A stretch of 64,000 bases of DNA from an uncultured Brachyspira sp. (GTDB lineage: Bacteria > Spirochaetota > Brachyspiria > Brachyspirales > Brachyspiraceae), in the NCBI RefSeq assembly GCF_944393015.1, contig NZ_CALXYQ010000008.1, positions 34,253 to 98,252 of the forward strand, read 5' to 3'. Positions 47,150 through 55,847 of this stretch are shown here, in pieces. Below the pieces are notes generated by a model that ran no database searches, was not told where the DNA came from, and was given only the letters and a program-made list of their open reading frames with translations. The translations under genes were made by a program, and so were the position numbers. The stretch's first letter is position 1, and each line of letters starts with the position of its first letter.

Positions 47150-47206
47150 AAAAATTGTGAGCCTCTAGTAAATTTATTTAACAGAGCTTTAGAGCAAACA
47201 ATTTTT
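47150..47206. repeat. Interrupted inverted repeat in the nrdA-pstS gap
   Basis: AAAAATTGT (47150-47158) pairs with ACAATTTTT (47198-47206). Inside, CTCTA pairs with TAGAG. It lies in the 576-bp non-coding gap before pstS. It could be a structured RNA, an operator, or a remnant of another small element. No coding frame is present here. Confidence 0.35.
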
Positions 47207-47304
47207 ATTAGCAATAAATATAATATTTTATTCTGCTGAAAAAAATTCTCATAAAAGTAAATTTTTTTATATGTAATTTTAGACTTAATTAAGGATTTAA
47301 TTAA

Positions 47305-47351
47305 TATGTTATTAACATAATTCAGTTAACATATTTTAATATTATGTTAAC
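47305..47351. promoter_or_regulatory. Palindromic operator array upstream of pstS (candidate Pho-regulator site)
   Basis: Four copies of a TTAACATA-type half-site occur in alternating orientation. TATGTTA-T-TAACATA at 47305-47319 is a perfect palindrome. GTTAACATA (47325-47333) and TATGTTAAC (47343-47351) form a perfect 9-bp inverted repeat. They lie about 90 bp upstream of the pst promoter. PhoP-type sites in Bacillus use TTAACA repeats, but direct and 11-bp spaced, so the match is only in the half-site sequence. Confidence 0.5.
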
Positions 47352-47444
47352 TTTTACTAAATTATTATGATTTCTTTCATATATATAGCTAGGTATAGTT
47401 TCTTTAAAAAATTCAAAATTTAAAATTAAATTTCAAATTCCATA

Positions 47445-47473
47445 TTGACATATTTATTTTTATAGTATATAAG
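47445..47473 (+). promoter_or_regulatory. pst operon promoter
   Basis: TTGACA (47445-47450) and TATAAG (47468-47473) are 17 bp apart, about 55 bp before the pstS ATG, which has a GGGAGCG ribosome site. Confidence 0.65.
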
Positions 47474-47527
47474 GTTCACGTTAAATTTAACAAACACAAA
47501 AAAATTATATGGGAGCGAATCAATATT

Positions 47528-48334
47528 ATGAAAAAGATTTTGATTTTCTTAACTCTTGTAAGTCTATTCGGACTTATCTCTTGCGGCGGTGGTGCTTCAA
47601 GCCCTACTGACATTGTGATAACAGGCTCTTCTTCTGTTTCACCTTTAATGTTCAAATTAGCTGAAAAATTTGAAGAAGTAAATTCTAATTACACTGTAAC
47701 AGTAGAAACTTCTGATTCAACTATTGGAGTTCAAGACACTATAAACGGCAACAACAATATAGGCATGGCTTCAAGAAATTTGAAAGAAGATGAATTACCT
47801 AATTTAGACACTTATTTATTATGCCAAGACGGTATAGTTATTATCGCTAACAAAGATGCTGAAATTACTCAAATAAGCGAAGAAGAATTATACAATCTTT
47901 ATATGAATAATACTGCAATAGGCAATATAACTAAATCTATTTCAAGAGAAGATGGTTCTGGTACTAGAAGTGCTTTTACAGATTTAACTGCTATAGGAAA
48001 AGAATCTCCATTACCTGCAACAGTTGAAATATTAGATGGTACTGGAAAAGTAAAAACTTCTGTAAGCAGTGATGCTTCAAAAATAGGATATATTTCTTTG
48101 GGTTCTATTGATGATACTATCAAACCTTTAGCTTACAAAGCAAAAGGACAAAATGAATATGTTCCTGCATCAGTAGAAAATATAAAGAGCGATACATATA
48201 AACTTTATCGTCCTTTCTACATATTCACAAAAAAAGGTGCTGAATTAGATGAAGGTACTAAGGCTTTCTTAGATTTTATTAATAGTGAAGCTGGGAAAGC
48301 GGTTATAAATGAAAACGGGTATGTAGCTAATTGA
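47528..48334 (+). CDS. pstS: Phosphate-binding lipoprotein of the Pst transporter
   Basis: Captures phosphate outside the inner membrane. It has a lipoprotein signal peptide with lipobox LISC (Cys19), then the PBP-like core: ITGSSSVSPLMFKLAEKFEE, GMASRNLKEDEL and SREDGSGTRSAFTDLTAIG, which carry the typical phosphate-coordinating Ser/Arg/Thr residues. The 268-residue length matches the short PstS type of Firmicutes and spirochaetes. It is first in the order pstS, pstCA, pstB, phoU. An inverted-repeat operator array and a strong promoter lie upstream. Confidence 0.92.
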   Translation: MKKILIFLTLVSLFGLISCGGGASSPTDIVITGSSSVSPLMFKLAEKFEEVNSNYTVTVETSDSTIGVQDTINGNNNIGMASRNLKEDELPNLDTYLLCQDGIVIIANKDAEITQISEEELYNLYMNNTAIGNITKSISREDGSGTRSAFTDLTAIGKESPLPATVEILDGTGKVKTSVSSDASKIGYISLGSIDDTIKPLAYKAKGQNEYVPASVENIKSDTYKLYRPFYIFTKKGAELDEGTKAFLDFINSEAGKAVINENGYVAN

Positions 48335-48426
48335 TAAAATAATGAAGGTCGGTATACAAATTAATTTTTGTATATCGACTTTTTTATTTCAATGTCATAA
48401 AAATAATTTAATTTAGGATATGTATT

Positions 48427-50217
48427 TTGGATAACAATATTAATAAACATATAGTTAATGAAATACTAGATAATGTTATGAGATATGTATTTTTTATATG
48501 TTCTATATTTTCTGTTATAGTTGTATTTTCAATATGTATTTTTATATTTATCTATAGTATTCCAGTATTTAAAGAAGTTGGATTTTTCAAATTCGTTTTT
48601 GGTATGAATTGGTCTCCATCATCAAAAGATTTTGGAATATTACCAATGATAATTGGTTCTATATATGTAACAATTCTTGCCACATTATTAGGCGGAGGAT
48701 TTGGTTTTTTCACTGCAGTTTATATATCAATGTTCTGCCCAAAAAAATTAAAGATAGTATTATCACAAGTTATAGACTTACTTGCTGGAATACCTTCAAT
48801 AGTTTACGGTTTTTTTGGTATGGTAGTATTAGTACCTTTTTTAAAAAACATTTCTCCAAATGATGTGGGCGAAGGAGTATTGGCTAGTTCTATAATACTT
48901 GCAGTGATGATACTTCCTACAATAACATCTATTACAAAATATAATTTAGAAGCTGTGTATAAATATTATTATGATGGGGCAATAGCTTTAGGAAATACTC
49001 ATTCACAGGCTATTTTTGGAGTTATTGTTAAAGCTGCAAAATCAGGCATATTTTCTGCTATAGTACTTGGTATGGGAAGGGCTATTGGTGAAACTATGGC
49101 GGTTATGATGGTTGCTGGAAATGCACCTTTTGTACCTAAAGATTTATTCTCATATTTTAGAACTATGACTATTAATATAGCCTTAGAAATGGGATATGCA
49201 ACAGGAATTCATAGATCTGCATTAATAGCTACAGCTTTTGTATTATTATTATTCATACTCATTATTAATATAGTACTTTCACTATTAAAAAGAAATAATT
49301 TATATTTTTCATTTTCTTTCTCTAGTCTTTTCGGCAAGAATAAAGAATTAAAAGCCAATGTAAATGACTTTTCTTTCAAAAATATAAAAATGAAAGTATC
49401 AACTATAAAAGCTGATGCATTAAAATATATTTCAGTATTTGCTGCTGCAGTATCAACATTGCTTCTAGTATTTATAGTATTATTTATCTTAATAAGGGGA
49501 ATACCTCATATCAATTTCAATTTATTATTTGGAAAAAGTAATAACTCTCAAATGACATTATTGCCTGCAATAGTTTCAACAGGTATGATGCTTTTTATGT
49601 CGCTTATAATAGCAATACCTTTAGGAGTGTTTGCAGCTATTTACTTAACTGAATATTCAAAAGCTAAAAGTAAATTAATATCTGTAATTAGAATATTTAC
49701 CGACAGCTTATCAGGAATTCCATCAATAGTATTCGGTCTTTTCGGTATGTTAGTATTCGCTAATCTATTTGGTATAGGAAGAAGTATATTAGCAGGTTCA
49801 TTAACTTTAGTTTTAATAATACTGCCATCTATAATAAGACAAACAGAAGAAACATTATTATCAATACCTACAAGTTTGCGTGAAGGAAGTTTGGCTTTGG
49901 GAGCTTCAAAAGTAAGAACAATATTTAAAATTGTATTGCCTTGTGGTTTTTCTGGTATTATGACCTCTGTCATTTTAAGTATAGGAAGAATAGTAGGTGA
50001 AAGTGCTGCTTTGATATATACAGCTGGTGCAGTAAGATATATGCCTAAAGGTTATTTAAGTCCTGGAAGTTCATTTTCAGTTATGATGTGGATGTTCTCA
50101 AGTGAAGGCTTATATATTAATCAGACTTTTGCAACTGCCAGTATTTTGCTTATTATGGTTATACTTCTTAATGCTTCACTATTTATTGTTAATACGAAGT
50201 TAAAGAAAGATTATTAA
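48427..50217 (+). CDS. Fused phosphate ABC transporter permease PstC-PstA
   Basis: A 596-residue membrane protein that replaces the two separate permeases of the Pst system. The N-terminal half (1 to about 300) is PstC-like, with LLAGIPSIVYGFFGMV and the coupling region MGRAIGETMAVMMVAGNAP. The C-terminal half (about 325-596) is PstA-like, with DSLSGIPSIVFGLFGMLV and GRIVGESAALIYTAGAV. Each half has about six membrane helices, joined by a hydrophilic linker near 300-335. The start is TTG at 48427, preceded by AGGA; no better in-frame ATG exists. It lies between pstS and pstB, so it is functionally required. Confidence 0.9.
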   Translation: MDNNINKHIVNEILDNVMRYVFFICSIFSVIVVFSICIFIFIYSIPVFKEVGFFKFVFGMNWSPSSKDFGILPMIIGSIYVTILATLLGGGFGFFTAVYISMFCPKKLKIVLSQVIDLLAGIPSIVYGFFGMVVLVPFLKNISPNDVGEGVLASSIILAVMILPTITSITKYNLEAVYKYYYDGAIALGNTHSQAIFGVIVKAAKSGIFSAIVLGMGRAIGETMAVMMVAGNAPFVPKDLFSYFRTMTINIALEMGYATGIHRSALIATAFVLLLFILIINIVLSLLKRNNLYFSFSFSSLFGKNKELKANVNDFSFKNIKMKVSTIKADALKYISVFAAAVSTLLLVFIVLFILIRGIPHINFNLLFGKSNNSQMTLLPAIVSTGMMLFMSLIIAIPLGVFAAIYLTEYSKAKSKLISVIRIFTDSLSGIPSIVFGLFGMLVFANLFGIGRSILAGSLTLVLIILPSIIRQTEETLLSIPTSLREGSLALGASKVRTIFKIVLPCGFSGIMTSVILSIGRIVGESAALIYTAGAVRYMPKGYLSPGSSFSVMMWMFSSEGLYINQTFATASILLIMVILLNASLFIVNTKLKKDY

Positions 50218-50240
50218 TAATATTATTGAAAGGATAAAAA

Positions 50241-51050
50241 ATGGGTAATGATATAAATAATACAACAAACAATAATGTAAATTTTGACTTTAATACTGAT
50301 ACAGCTATAAAAGTAAAAGATTTAGATTTATATTATGAAAGTTTTCAAGCTTTAAAAAAAATTAATATTGATATAACTAAAAATAGTGTAACAGCTTTTA
50401 TAGGGCCTTCAGGATGCGGAAAGTCTACCCTATTAAAAACATTTAATAGAATGAATGATTTAGTTCCAAACTGCAGAATAGAAGGCGACATTGAAATAGC
50501 TGGGGTTAATATATATAATAAAAATGTAAATGTATCATATTTAAGAAAGAATGTGGGAATGGTATTTCAAAAATCTAACCTTTTTGCTATGAGTGTTTAT
50601 GATAATATAGCTTACGGCCCTAGAACTTTTGGAATAAAAAAGAAATCTAAATTAGATGAAATAGTTGAATATAGTTTAACTAAAGCGGCTCTTTGGGACG
50701 ATATAAAAGACAGACTTAATAAAAATGCTTTAGGTTTGTCTGGAGGTCAGCAGCAAAGATTATGCATAGCAAGAGCATTATCCGTTAATCCTAAAATACT
50801 GCTTATGGACGAACCTACAAGTGCATTAGATCCAATAAGTACAGGAAAAATAGAAGAATTAATAGATGAATTAAAAAATGAATACACTATAGTAATAGTT
50901 ACTCATAATATGCAGCAAGCTATGAGAGTATCTGATAAAACTGCTTTCTTCTTGTTTGGTGAAATTGTAGAATACAGCAACACAGAAGAAATATTCTCAA
51001 AACCTAAAGATGAAAGAACAGAAAGATATATTACAGGAAGATTCGGTTAA
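50241..51050 (+). CDS. pstB: Phosphate ABC transporter ATP-binding protein
   Basis: The motor of the Pst importer. Walker [10 protein letters not shown] near residue 57, signature LSGGQQQR near 170, Walker [14 protein letters not shown] near 190 and the H-loop VTHNMQQA are all intact. The specific PstB features [18 protein letters not shown] and [16 protein letters not shown] are clear. An Asn/Thr-rich N-terminal tail of about 25 residues precedes the core. It follows pstCA by 23 bp with an AAAGGA ribosome site. Confidence 0.95.
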   Translation: MGNDINNTTNNNVNFDFNTDTAIKVKDLDLYYESFQALKKINIDITKNSVTAFIGPSGCGKSTLLKTFNRMNDLVPNCRIEGDIEIAGVNIYNKNVNVSYLRKNVGMVFQKSNLFAMSVYDNIAYGPRTFGIKKKSKLDEIVEYSLTKAALWDDIKDRLNKNALGLSGGQQQRLCIARALSVNPKILLMDEPTSALDPISTGKIEELIDELKNEYTIVIVTHNMQQAMRVSDKTAFFLFGEIVEYSNTEEIFSKPKDERTERYITGRFG

Positions 51051-51132
51051 TTAATAATTTATTATTATTGATGAATATAAACTTTTATTTATAAATTTGT
51101 AAAGCATAACAAAATAAGAAACGGAGATAAAA

Positions 51133-51774
51133 ATGAAAAAATTTGAAGAATTAAATAAATTGATAGAACATGTTACTGAAGCAGGCGACATGATATTAGA
51201 GGCTTTAAGAAATTCTACCAAAGCATTAACTAATGGAGATATTGAAATTGCAAATCAAGTAATAGAAAATGACAGAAACATAAATAGAATATCATATAAA
51301 ATAGAAAGCTCATCTTTAAAAATGCTTTTATTAGAACAGCCTGTTGCTACAGATTTAAGAATAGTATCATCAGCATTAAAGATAGCTACAGATTTAGAGA
51401 GAATCGGAGATCAGGCAAAGGATATATGCGACTTGCTTAGATTCTTATTAGAAGGAAATATATATAAGAAGAATCTTGATATTATAATAGAGATGTCAAA
51501 CATAATAGAATATATGATAACTAATTGTCTAAATGCTTTCAAAGAAAAAAATGCTGAACTTTCAAAAAATGTTATAGCAAAAGATGATGAGGTTGATAAG
51601 CTATTCTACAAAATGCGTGATTCTATGGTTGAGCTTATTAAAAGCGGTGCTGAAAATGCCGATCAGGCTATATATTTAATGATGATAGCTAAATATTTTG
51701 AGAAGATGGGAGATCATGCAGAAAATATAGCTAAATGGGTTTACTATTATAGTACAGGCGAAAGATTTAAATAA
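51133..51774 (+). CDS. phoU: Phosphate-signalling protein PhoU
   Basis: A metal-binding helical regulator that links the Pst transporter to phosphate signalling. The 213-residue protein has the two PhoU repeats. The first includes EQPVATDLRIVSSALKIATDLERIGDQAKDI and the second IYLMMIAKYFEKMGDHAENIAKWV; these carry the E/DxxxD metal motifs. It is 82 bp downstream of pstB. No phoR/phoB pair is in the window. A terminator follows. Confidence 0.93.
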   Translation: MKKFEELNKLIEHVTEAGDMILEALRNSTKALTNGDIEIANQVIENDRNINRISYKIESSSLKMLLLEQPVATDLRIVSSALKIATDLERIGDQAKDICDLLRFLLEGNIYKKNLDIIIEMSNIIEYMITNCLNAFKEKNAELSKNVIAKDDEVDKLFYKMRDSMVELIKSGAENADQAIYLMMIAKYFEKMGDHAENIAKWVYYYSTGERFK

Positions 51775-51785
51775 TAATTATTTAT

Positions 51786-51830
51786 ATAAAAAACTCCTAA
51801 CTTCATATAGTCGTTAGGAGTTATTTTTTA
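51786..51830. terminator. Bidirectional terminator between phoU and the ABC importer
   Basis: AACTCCTAAC (51792-51801) and GTTAGGAGTT (51813-51822) form a 10-bp perfect stem flanked by A and T tracts. Confidence 0.8.
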
Positions 51831-51854
51831 TATTTTAATTTAATTATATTTTAA

Positions 51855-52643
51855 TTATGATAATAATAATTTATCGCTTAAAGAACCGTCAGCAGTTTCA
51901 AATTTCTTGAGCAAGTCAGCTATCTCTAAAGATTTTTTCTCTTCACCTGAAACATCATATATGATATTACCATCATTCATCATTATAAGTCTGTTTCCGT
52001 AATGAATAGCATCTTTAATATTGTGAGTAACCATAAATGCTGTTAGCTTATCTTCTCTGATGATTTCTTCTGTTAAATCTAATACTCTTTTAGCTGTTTT
52101 TGGGTCAAGTGCCGCAGTATGTTCATCTAATAATAAAAGTCTGGGTTTTTTTAAAGTAGCCATAAGCAAAGTTAATGCCTGTCTTTGTCCGCCTGATAAA
52201 AGCCCTACTTTTGACTGAAGCCTTGTTTCAAGTCCTAAATCAAGTCTTTTTAATTTTTCCACATACTCTTCTCTTTCGGCTCTTGTTATACCCCATCTTA
52301 AAGTTCTTCTTTTACCTTTTCTTTTAGCAAGTGCCAAATTCTCTTCTATACCCATATTAGAAGCGGTACCAACCATAGGATCTTGGAAAACTCTGCCGAA
52401 AAGTCCTGCCCTTGCATACTCTTTCTTATCTGTGATATCTACTCCGTCAACCGATATTGTACCATAATCAACTTCATAAACTCCGGCAATCAAATTGAGA
52501 AGAGTGGATTTTCCTGCTCCGTTTCCGCCTATAACTGTTACAAAATCTCCGTCATTTAATTTAAGATTAACACCTTTAATGGCTTTTTTCTCTGTGATAG
52601 TGCCTCTATTAAATGTTTTATAAACTTCTTTTAATTCTAACAT
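51855..52643 (-). CDS. ABC transporter ATP-binding protein (PF04392-type importer)
   Basis: Starts at ATG 52643 (MLELKEVYKTFNRG), which follows a GGGGGCG ribosome site; the frame opens 12 bp earlier but without support. 262 residues. Walker A GGNGAGKST, signature LSGGQRQAL, Walker B LLLLDEHTAALDP and the H-loop VTHNIKDA are all intact. The DEHTAALDP variant is typical of ATPases that work with PF04392-type binding proteins and two-part permeases, sometimes annotated for tryptophan or other aromatic ligands (TrpXYZ). It follows the permease gene by 15 bp. Confidence 0.85.
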   Translation of the reverse strand: MLELKEVYKTFNRGTITEKKAIKGVNLKLNDGDFVTVIGGNGAGKSTLLNLIAGVYEVDYGTISVDGVDITDKKEYARAGLFGRVFQDPMVGTASNMGIEENLALAKRKGKRRTLRWGITRAEREEYVEKLKRLDLGLETRLQSKVGLLSGGQRQALTLLMATLKKPRLLLLDEHTAALDPKTAKRVLDLTEEIIREDKLTAFMVTHNIKDAIHYGNRLIMMNDGNIIYDVSGEEKKSLEIADLLKKFETADGSLSDKLLLS

Positions 52644-52658
52644 AAACGCCCCCAAATA

Positions 52659-53564
52659 TTATTTTCTTTTTCCGCCTACTACTCTTGTAACTTTTCTATT
52701 AATTACAGGCACTGAAAGAGCAATAGCAACTATTATAGCGGTAAGAAGTTTTAAATCTGTAGCCTTTAATCCCAACTGAAGAACTATAGCTATTATTATT
52801 CTGTATATTATAGAACCCATTACAACAGAAGCCAATTTGTACCAGAATGAGAATCTATTACCAAATACAACCTCCCCTATTATAACAGAGGCAAGCCCTA
52901 TAACTATAGTACCAGTTCCCATACCTACATCAGCATATCCCTGACTCTGAGTAACCAAAGCACCGGATAAAGCAACCAAAGCATTTGATATCATAAGTCC
53001 TATTATTTTCATAACATTAGTATCAACACCTAATGCCCTAATCATTCTTTCATTATTACCTGTAGCCCTTATAGCACAGCCCATTTCTGTACCGAAAAAC
53101 CAATACATCAAAGCTATTATTATTACAGAGAATATAAATCCTACAAGCAAATCTGATAAAACTTTACTCAATGAAAGCATATTTTGAATAATAGTTAAAG
53201 AAGTATCTATTCCCAAAAGCGGTATATTAGGTCTGTTTCCCATAACTCTAATATTAATAGAATATAATGCAATCATTGTAAGAATTCCTGCTAATATTCC
53301 GGGTATTTGCAATTTAGTATTTAAAAAACCTGTTACAAATCCAGCCAAAGAACCTGCCAAAAAAGCAAAAAACAAAGTTATAAAAGGATTCATACCATTA
53401 GATATAAGTATAGCACTTACTGCACCGCCTAAAGCAAAACTTCCATCAACAGTCAAATCCGGAAAATCCAAAACCTTAAATGTAATATAAACCCCAAGAG
53501 TCATTATTCCCCAAATGATACCCTGAGATGCTGCACCTTCTATTGCTAAAAAAATCCCTTCCAT
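52659..53564 (-). CDS. ABC transporter permease (BPD_transp_2 family)
   Basis: A 301-residue polytopic inner-membrane protein with about eight or nine helices. It contains FKVLDFPDLTVDGSFALGGA, GFLNTKLQIPGILAGILTM and GCAIRATGNNERMIRALGVD, all typical of permeases of the LivH/RbsC-related group that pair with PF04392 binding proteins. It forms the membrane channel of the three-gene importer (binding protein encoded at 54045-55016, ATPase at 51855-52643). The gap upstream, 53565-54044, holds a mobile-element remnant. Confidence 0.85.
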   Translation of the reverse strand: MEGIFLAIEGAASQGIIWGIMTLGVYITFKVLDFPDLTVDGSFALGGAVSAILISNGMNPFITLFFAFLAGSLAGFVTGFLNTKLQIPGILAGILTMIALYSINIRVMGNRPNIPLLGIDTSLTIIQNMLSLSKVLSDLLVGFIFSVIIIALMYWFFGTEMGCAIRATGNNERMIRALGVDTNVMKIIGLMISNALVALSGALVTQSQGYADVGMGTGTIVIGLASVIIGEVVFGNRFSFWYKLASVVMGSIIYRIIIAIVLQLGLKATDLKLLTAIIVAIALSVPVINRKVTRVVGGKRK

Positions 53565-53699
53565 ACTATCCTCTTACTATTTCTTATAAAATTGTAATTT
53601 ATTATTACCAATTATAATAAATTACAGATATAAACTAGCTTTTAATTATATGACAACTAAATTATCATCTAATAATCTATAGCTTTTAATATTTCCAAC

Positions 53700-53965
53700 T
53701 ATCAACTAGCTTTTTATTAATTTATACTAAAAAGTTTTTGTTGTTCTTTTTCCCGCCGCAAAAAGAACCAAAAAGTGCAAGTATAAAGTTAGTACTAAAT
53801 CATGCTAAAATTATCTTACATATAAAAAATATAGCCATTCGCCTGTCATAGACACACTTCTCACTGTAAACTAGCTTCGCATATGGCATGCCAAAGGCGG
53901 ATATTGTCCACCGAGTATGGACTATTAGCAAAAGAAGCCAGGTTCAGCACCAAAGTGAGTAAAGC
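53700..53965. mobile_element. Remnant of the inverted-repeat element family within an ABC operon
   Basis: The 480-bp gap between the permease and binding-protein genes contains TTCTTTTTCCCGCCGCAAAAAGAACC and TGCAAGTATAAAGTTAGTACTAAATCATGC. These match the reverse complement of the 8270-8320 part of the short element. The middle portion (53830-53960, including TGGCATGCCAAAGGCGG) is GC-richer and is not shared. The terminal repeats are degenerate. It separates two genes that are normally adjacent, so it must have inserted into the operon or its leader. Confidence 0.5.
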
Positions 53966-54044
53966 CACAAATATAAAAAGAAAAATACAACTTTATTTTC
54001 TGACAAACTATATTTGTATTCCTATATTAGTTAATTTATTAATT

Positions 54045-55016
54045 TTACTTATTATATAATGATTCTGGTATTGTTATGCCAATGCTATTAACCATATTAG
54101 TATTAACTACCAAATCAAAAGTTTTTAATGTTTCTATAGGCATAGTTGCAGGCTTTTTTTCTCCTTTTAATATAGCAACTGCCTGAGTAGCTGTCAATTT
54201 TCCAAGTTCATAATAGCTTATAGCATAAGTAGCAGTACCGCCTAACATAGTCATACCGCCCTCGCCGCAAACTACAGGAAGTTTAGCAGGTTCAGCAACT
54301 AAAGCAACTGTAGCCATACCAGCTGCAATCATATTATCAGTTGGTGTATAAATAGCTTCAACTTTTCCAACTACGCTTTGAACAACCTGCTGTATTTCAT
54401 TAGCAGATGTTACTGTTGCATCTATATATTTTATTCCCATAGAATCTAATTTCTTTTTTGCTATATCCATTTGGAATACTGAATTCTGTTCGCTTGAACA
54501 ATATAAAAGTCCTACTGTTTTTAAGTTAGGAGTAATTTCATTTAATAATTCTATTTGAGCTTCTACAGGTGTTAAATCAGAAGTACCTGAAACATTTCCT
54601 CCAGGTGCATTATTATCAGCAACGAGCTTTGCTGCTGCAGGATCTGTAACTGCTGTAACAAGTATAGGTATATCTTTTGTCATATTTGCAACTGCCTGAG
54701 CTGCTGGTGTTGCTATTGCCAAAATCAAATCACTTTTATCATTAACGAACTTTTGTCCTATAGTTACACAGTTAGCCTGTTCGCCTTGAGCATTTTGATA
54801 ATCTATAATAATATTTTTACCATCTTCATATCCTGCTTCTTTAAGTCCATCAACAAAACCTCTGTATGAAGCATCTAATGCATCATGTTCTATTAATTGA
54901 AGTATTCCGATTTTAAATACTTTATCTCCTGCTGCATTAGAATTAGAACCTCCTGAAGAACAGGAAATAAATATCATTGATGCTATGATAAATAAAGAAT
55001 ATAGATATTTTTTCAT
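54045..55016 (-). CDS. ABC transporter substrate-binding lipoprotein (PF04392 family)
   Basis: Starts at ATG 55016 after AGGAG; a TTG 6 bp upstream is less likely. It is a lipoprotein with lipobox FISC (Cys19). The body has the PF04392 pattern: KIGILQLIEHDALDASYRGF, GKNIIIDYQNAQGEQANC, ILVTAVTDPAAAKLV, NVSGTSDLTPVEAQIELL and YTPTDNMIAAGMATV. Relatives bind aromatic amino acids such as tryptophan, but the ligand cannot be read here. Permease and ATPase genes follow after the element remnant. Confidence 0.85.
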   Translation of the reverse strand: MKKYLYSLFIIASMIFISCSSGGSNSNAAGDKVFKIGILQLIEHDALDASYRGFVDGLKEAGYEDGKNIIIDYQNAQGEQANCVTIGQKFVNDKSDLILAIATPAAQAVANMTKDIPILVTAVTDPAAAKLVADNNAPGGNVSGTSDLTPVEAQIELLNEITPNLKTVGLLYCSSEQNSVFQMDIAKKKLDSMGIKYIDATVTSANEIQQVVQSVVGKVEAIYTPTDNMIAAGMATVALVAEPAKLPVVCGEGGMTMLGGTATYAISYYELGKLTATQAVAILKGEKKPATMPIETLKTFDLVVNTNMVNSIGITIPESLYNK

Positions 55017-55235
55017 AATCAAACTCCTATTTTTAATAGAAAAAAAATTTTAAGAAACTATATACAGTAATTATACTACATATAATAATAATGTCAATTA
55101 ATAATTATCATATTATTAATATATCAAAATAGTTTTTGAAAAATAAAATATAGTTATTATATAGGATTTTATTGAAGTATATAAGATAATTTTTATAACA
55201 TAAATATGTAGTCTATATTAAATATATTAATAATA

Positions 55236-55497
55236 TTTTTAATCTTTACATATAAAGCTACTTGATATAATATAGTTTAAACATATAAAAAGGAAATCTT
55301 TATTAAATAGCTTTTAATTAAAAATTTAAATATATGAAAATATCTTGCGACTATATATTGGGATAATCAAACAGAAACAGGAATGACAGCCCATTACATA
55401 CTTGTAATAATAGATGAAAACAGTACCGAACAAGCTTGGTACAGCGGCGGCAGTGATGAAACCGTTAAGCGGTTATATAAAGCCGCTCATTTTTTAT
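55236..55497 (+). pseudogene. Decayed cobalamin-lipoprotein cassette (leader plus 3' gene fragment)
   Basis: Segments match the intact cassettes downstream but with deletions. TTTTTAATCTTTACATATAAA and CTTGATATAATATAG match the promoter region at 55610-55675, with spacer and riboswitch missing. 55309-55332 equals the post-riboswitch leader. 55338-55460 encodes KYLATIYWDN...EQAWYSGGSDE, homologous to the end of the second lipoprotein (KYLAAVYWDN, EQAWYGGGSDE). A GCGG/CCGC hairpin with six T follows, matching the cassette terminator. So promoter, leader, gene end and terminator survive while the riboswitch and 5' coding part are gone. Confidence 0.65.
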
Positions 55498-55637
55498 TGA
55501 AACTAAATCATTTTTTTACATACAAAAAGATAATTTATACATTTTATTAAACAATATGAATTTTTTATATATAAAATAATAATAGCATCATTTTTTGAAA
55601 ATTATACAATATTTTTAATCTTTACATATAAAATGAC

Positions 55638-55666
55638 TTGATATAAAAAGTCTTATTTTATATAAT
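55638..55666 (+). promoter_or_regulatory. Promoter of lipoprotein cassette 1
   Basis: TTGATA (55638-55643) and TATAAT (55661-55666) are 17 bp apart, placing the transcript start just ahead of the riboswitch. Confidence 0.65.
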
Positions 55667-55677
55667 ATAGTTAAAAT

Positions 55678-55806
55678 ATATGGGAATGAGGGTGAAAATC
55701 CTTCGCTGGCACGCAACCGTAAAGCTTAATTCAATAGAAATTAACAAAGTCGGATACCATTTTATACAGGCGAGTGCACTATCAAAAATCCTGCACTCCT
55801 TTATTA
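55678..55806 (+). ncRNA. Cobalamin riboswitch, copy 1
   Basis: The conserved core is recognisable: GGGAATGAGGGTGAAAATCC, GCTGGCACGCAACCGTAAAG and the B12 box AAGTCGGATACC. GAGTGCA (55772-55778) pairs with TGCACTC (55792-55798). The adjoining CTCCTTTATT (55796-55805) is a perfect 10-nt complement of AATAAAGGAG (55830-55839), the ribosome site of the first lipoprotein. The two pairings exclude each other, so translational control is suggested. Confidence 0.85.
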
Positions 55807-55847
55807 AATAGCTTTTAATTAAAAATTTAAATAAAGGAGCATTATTT

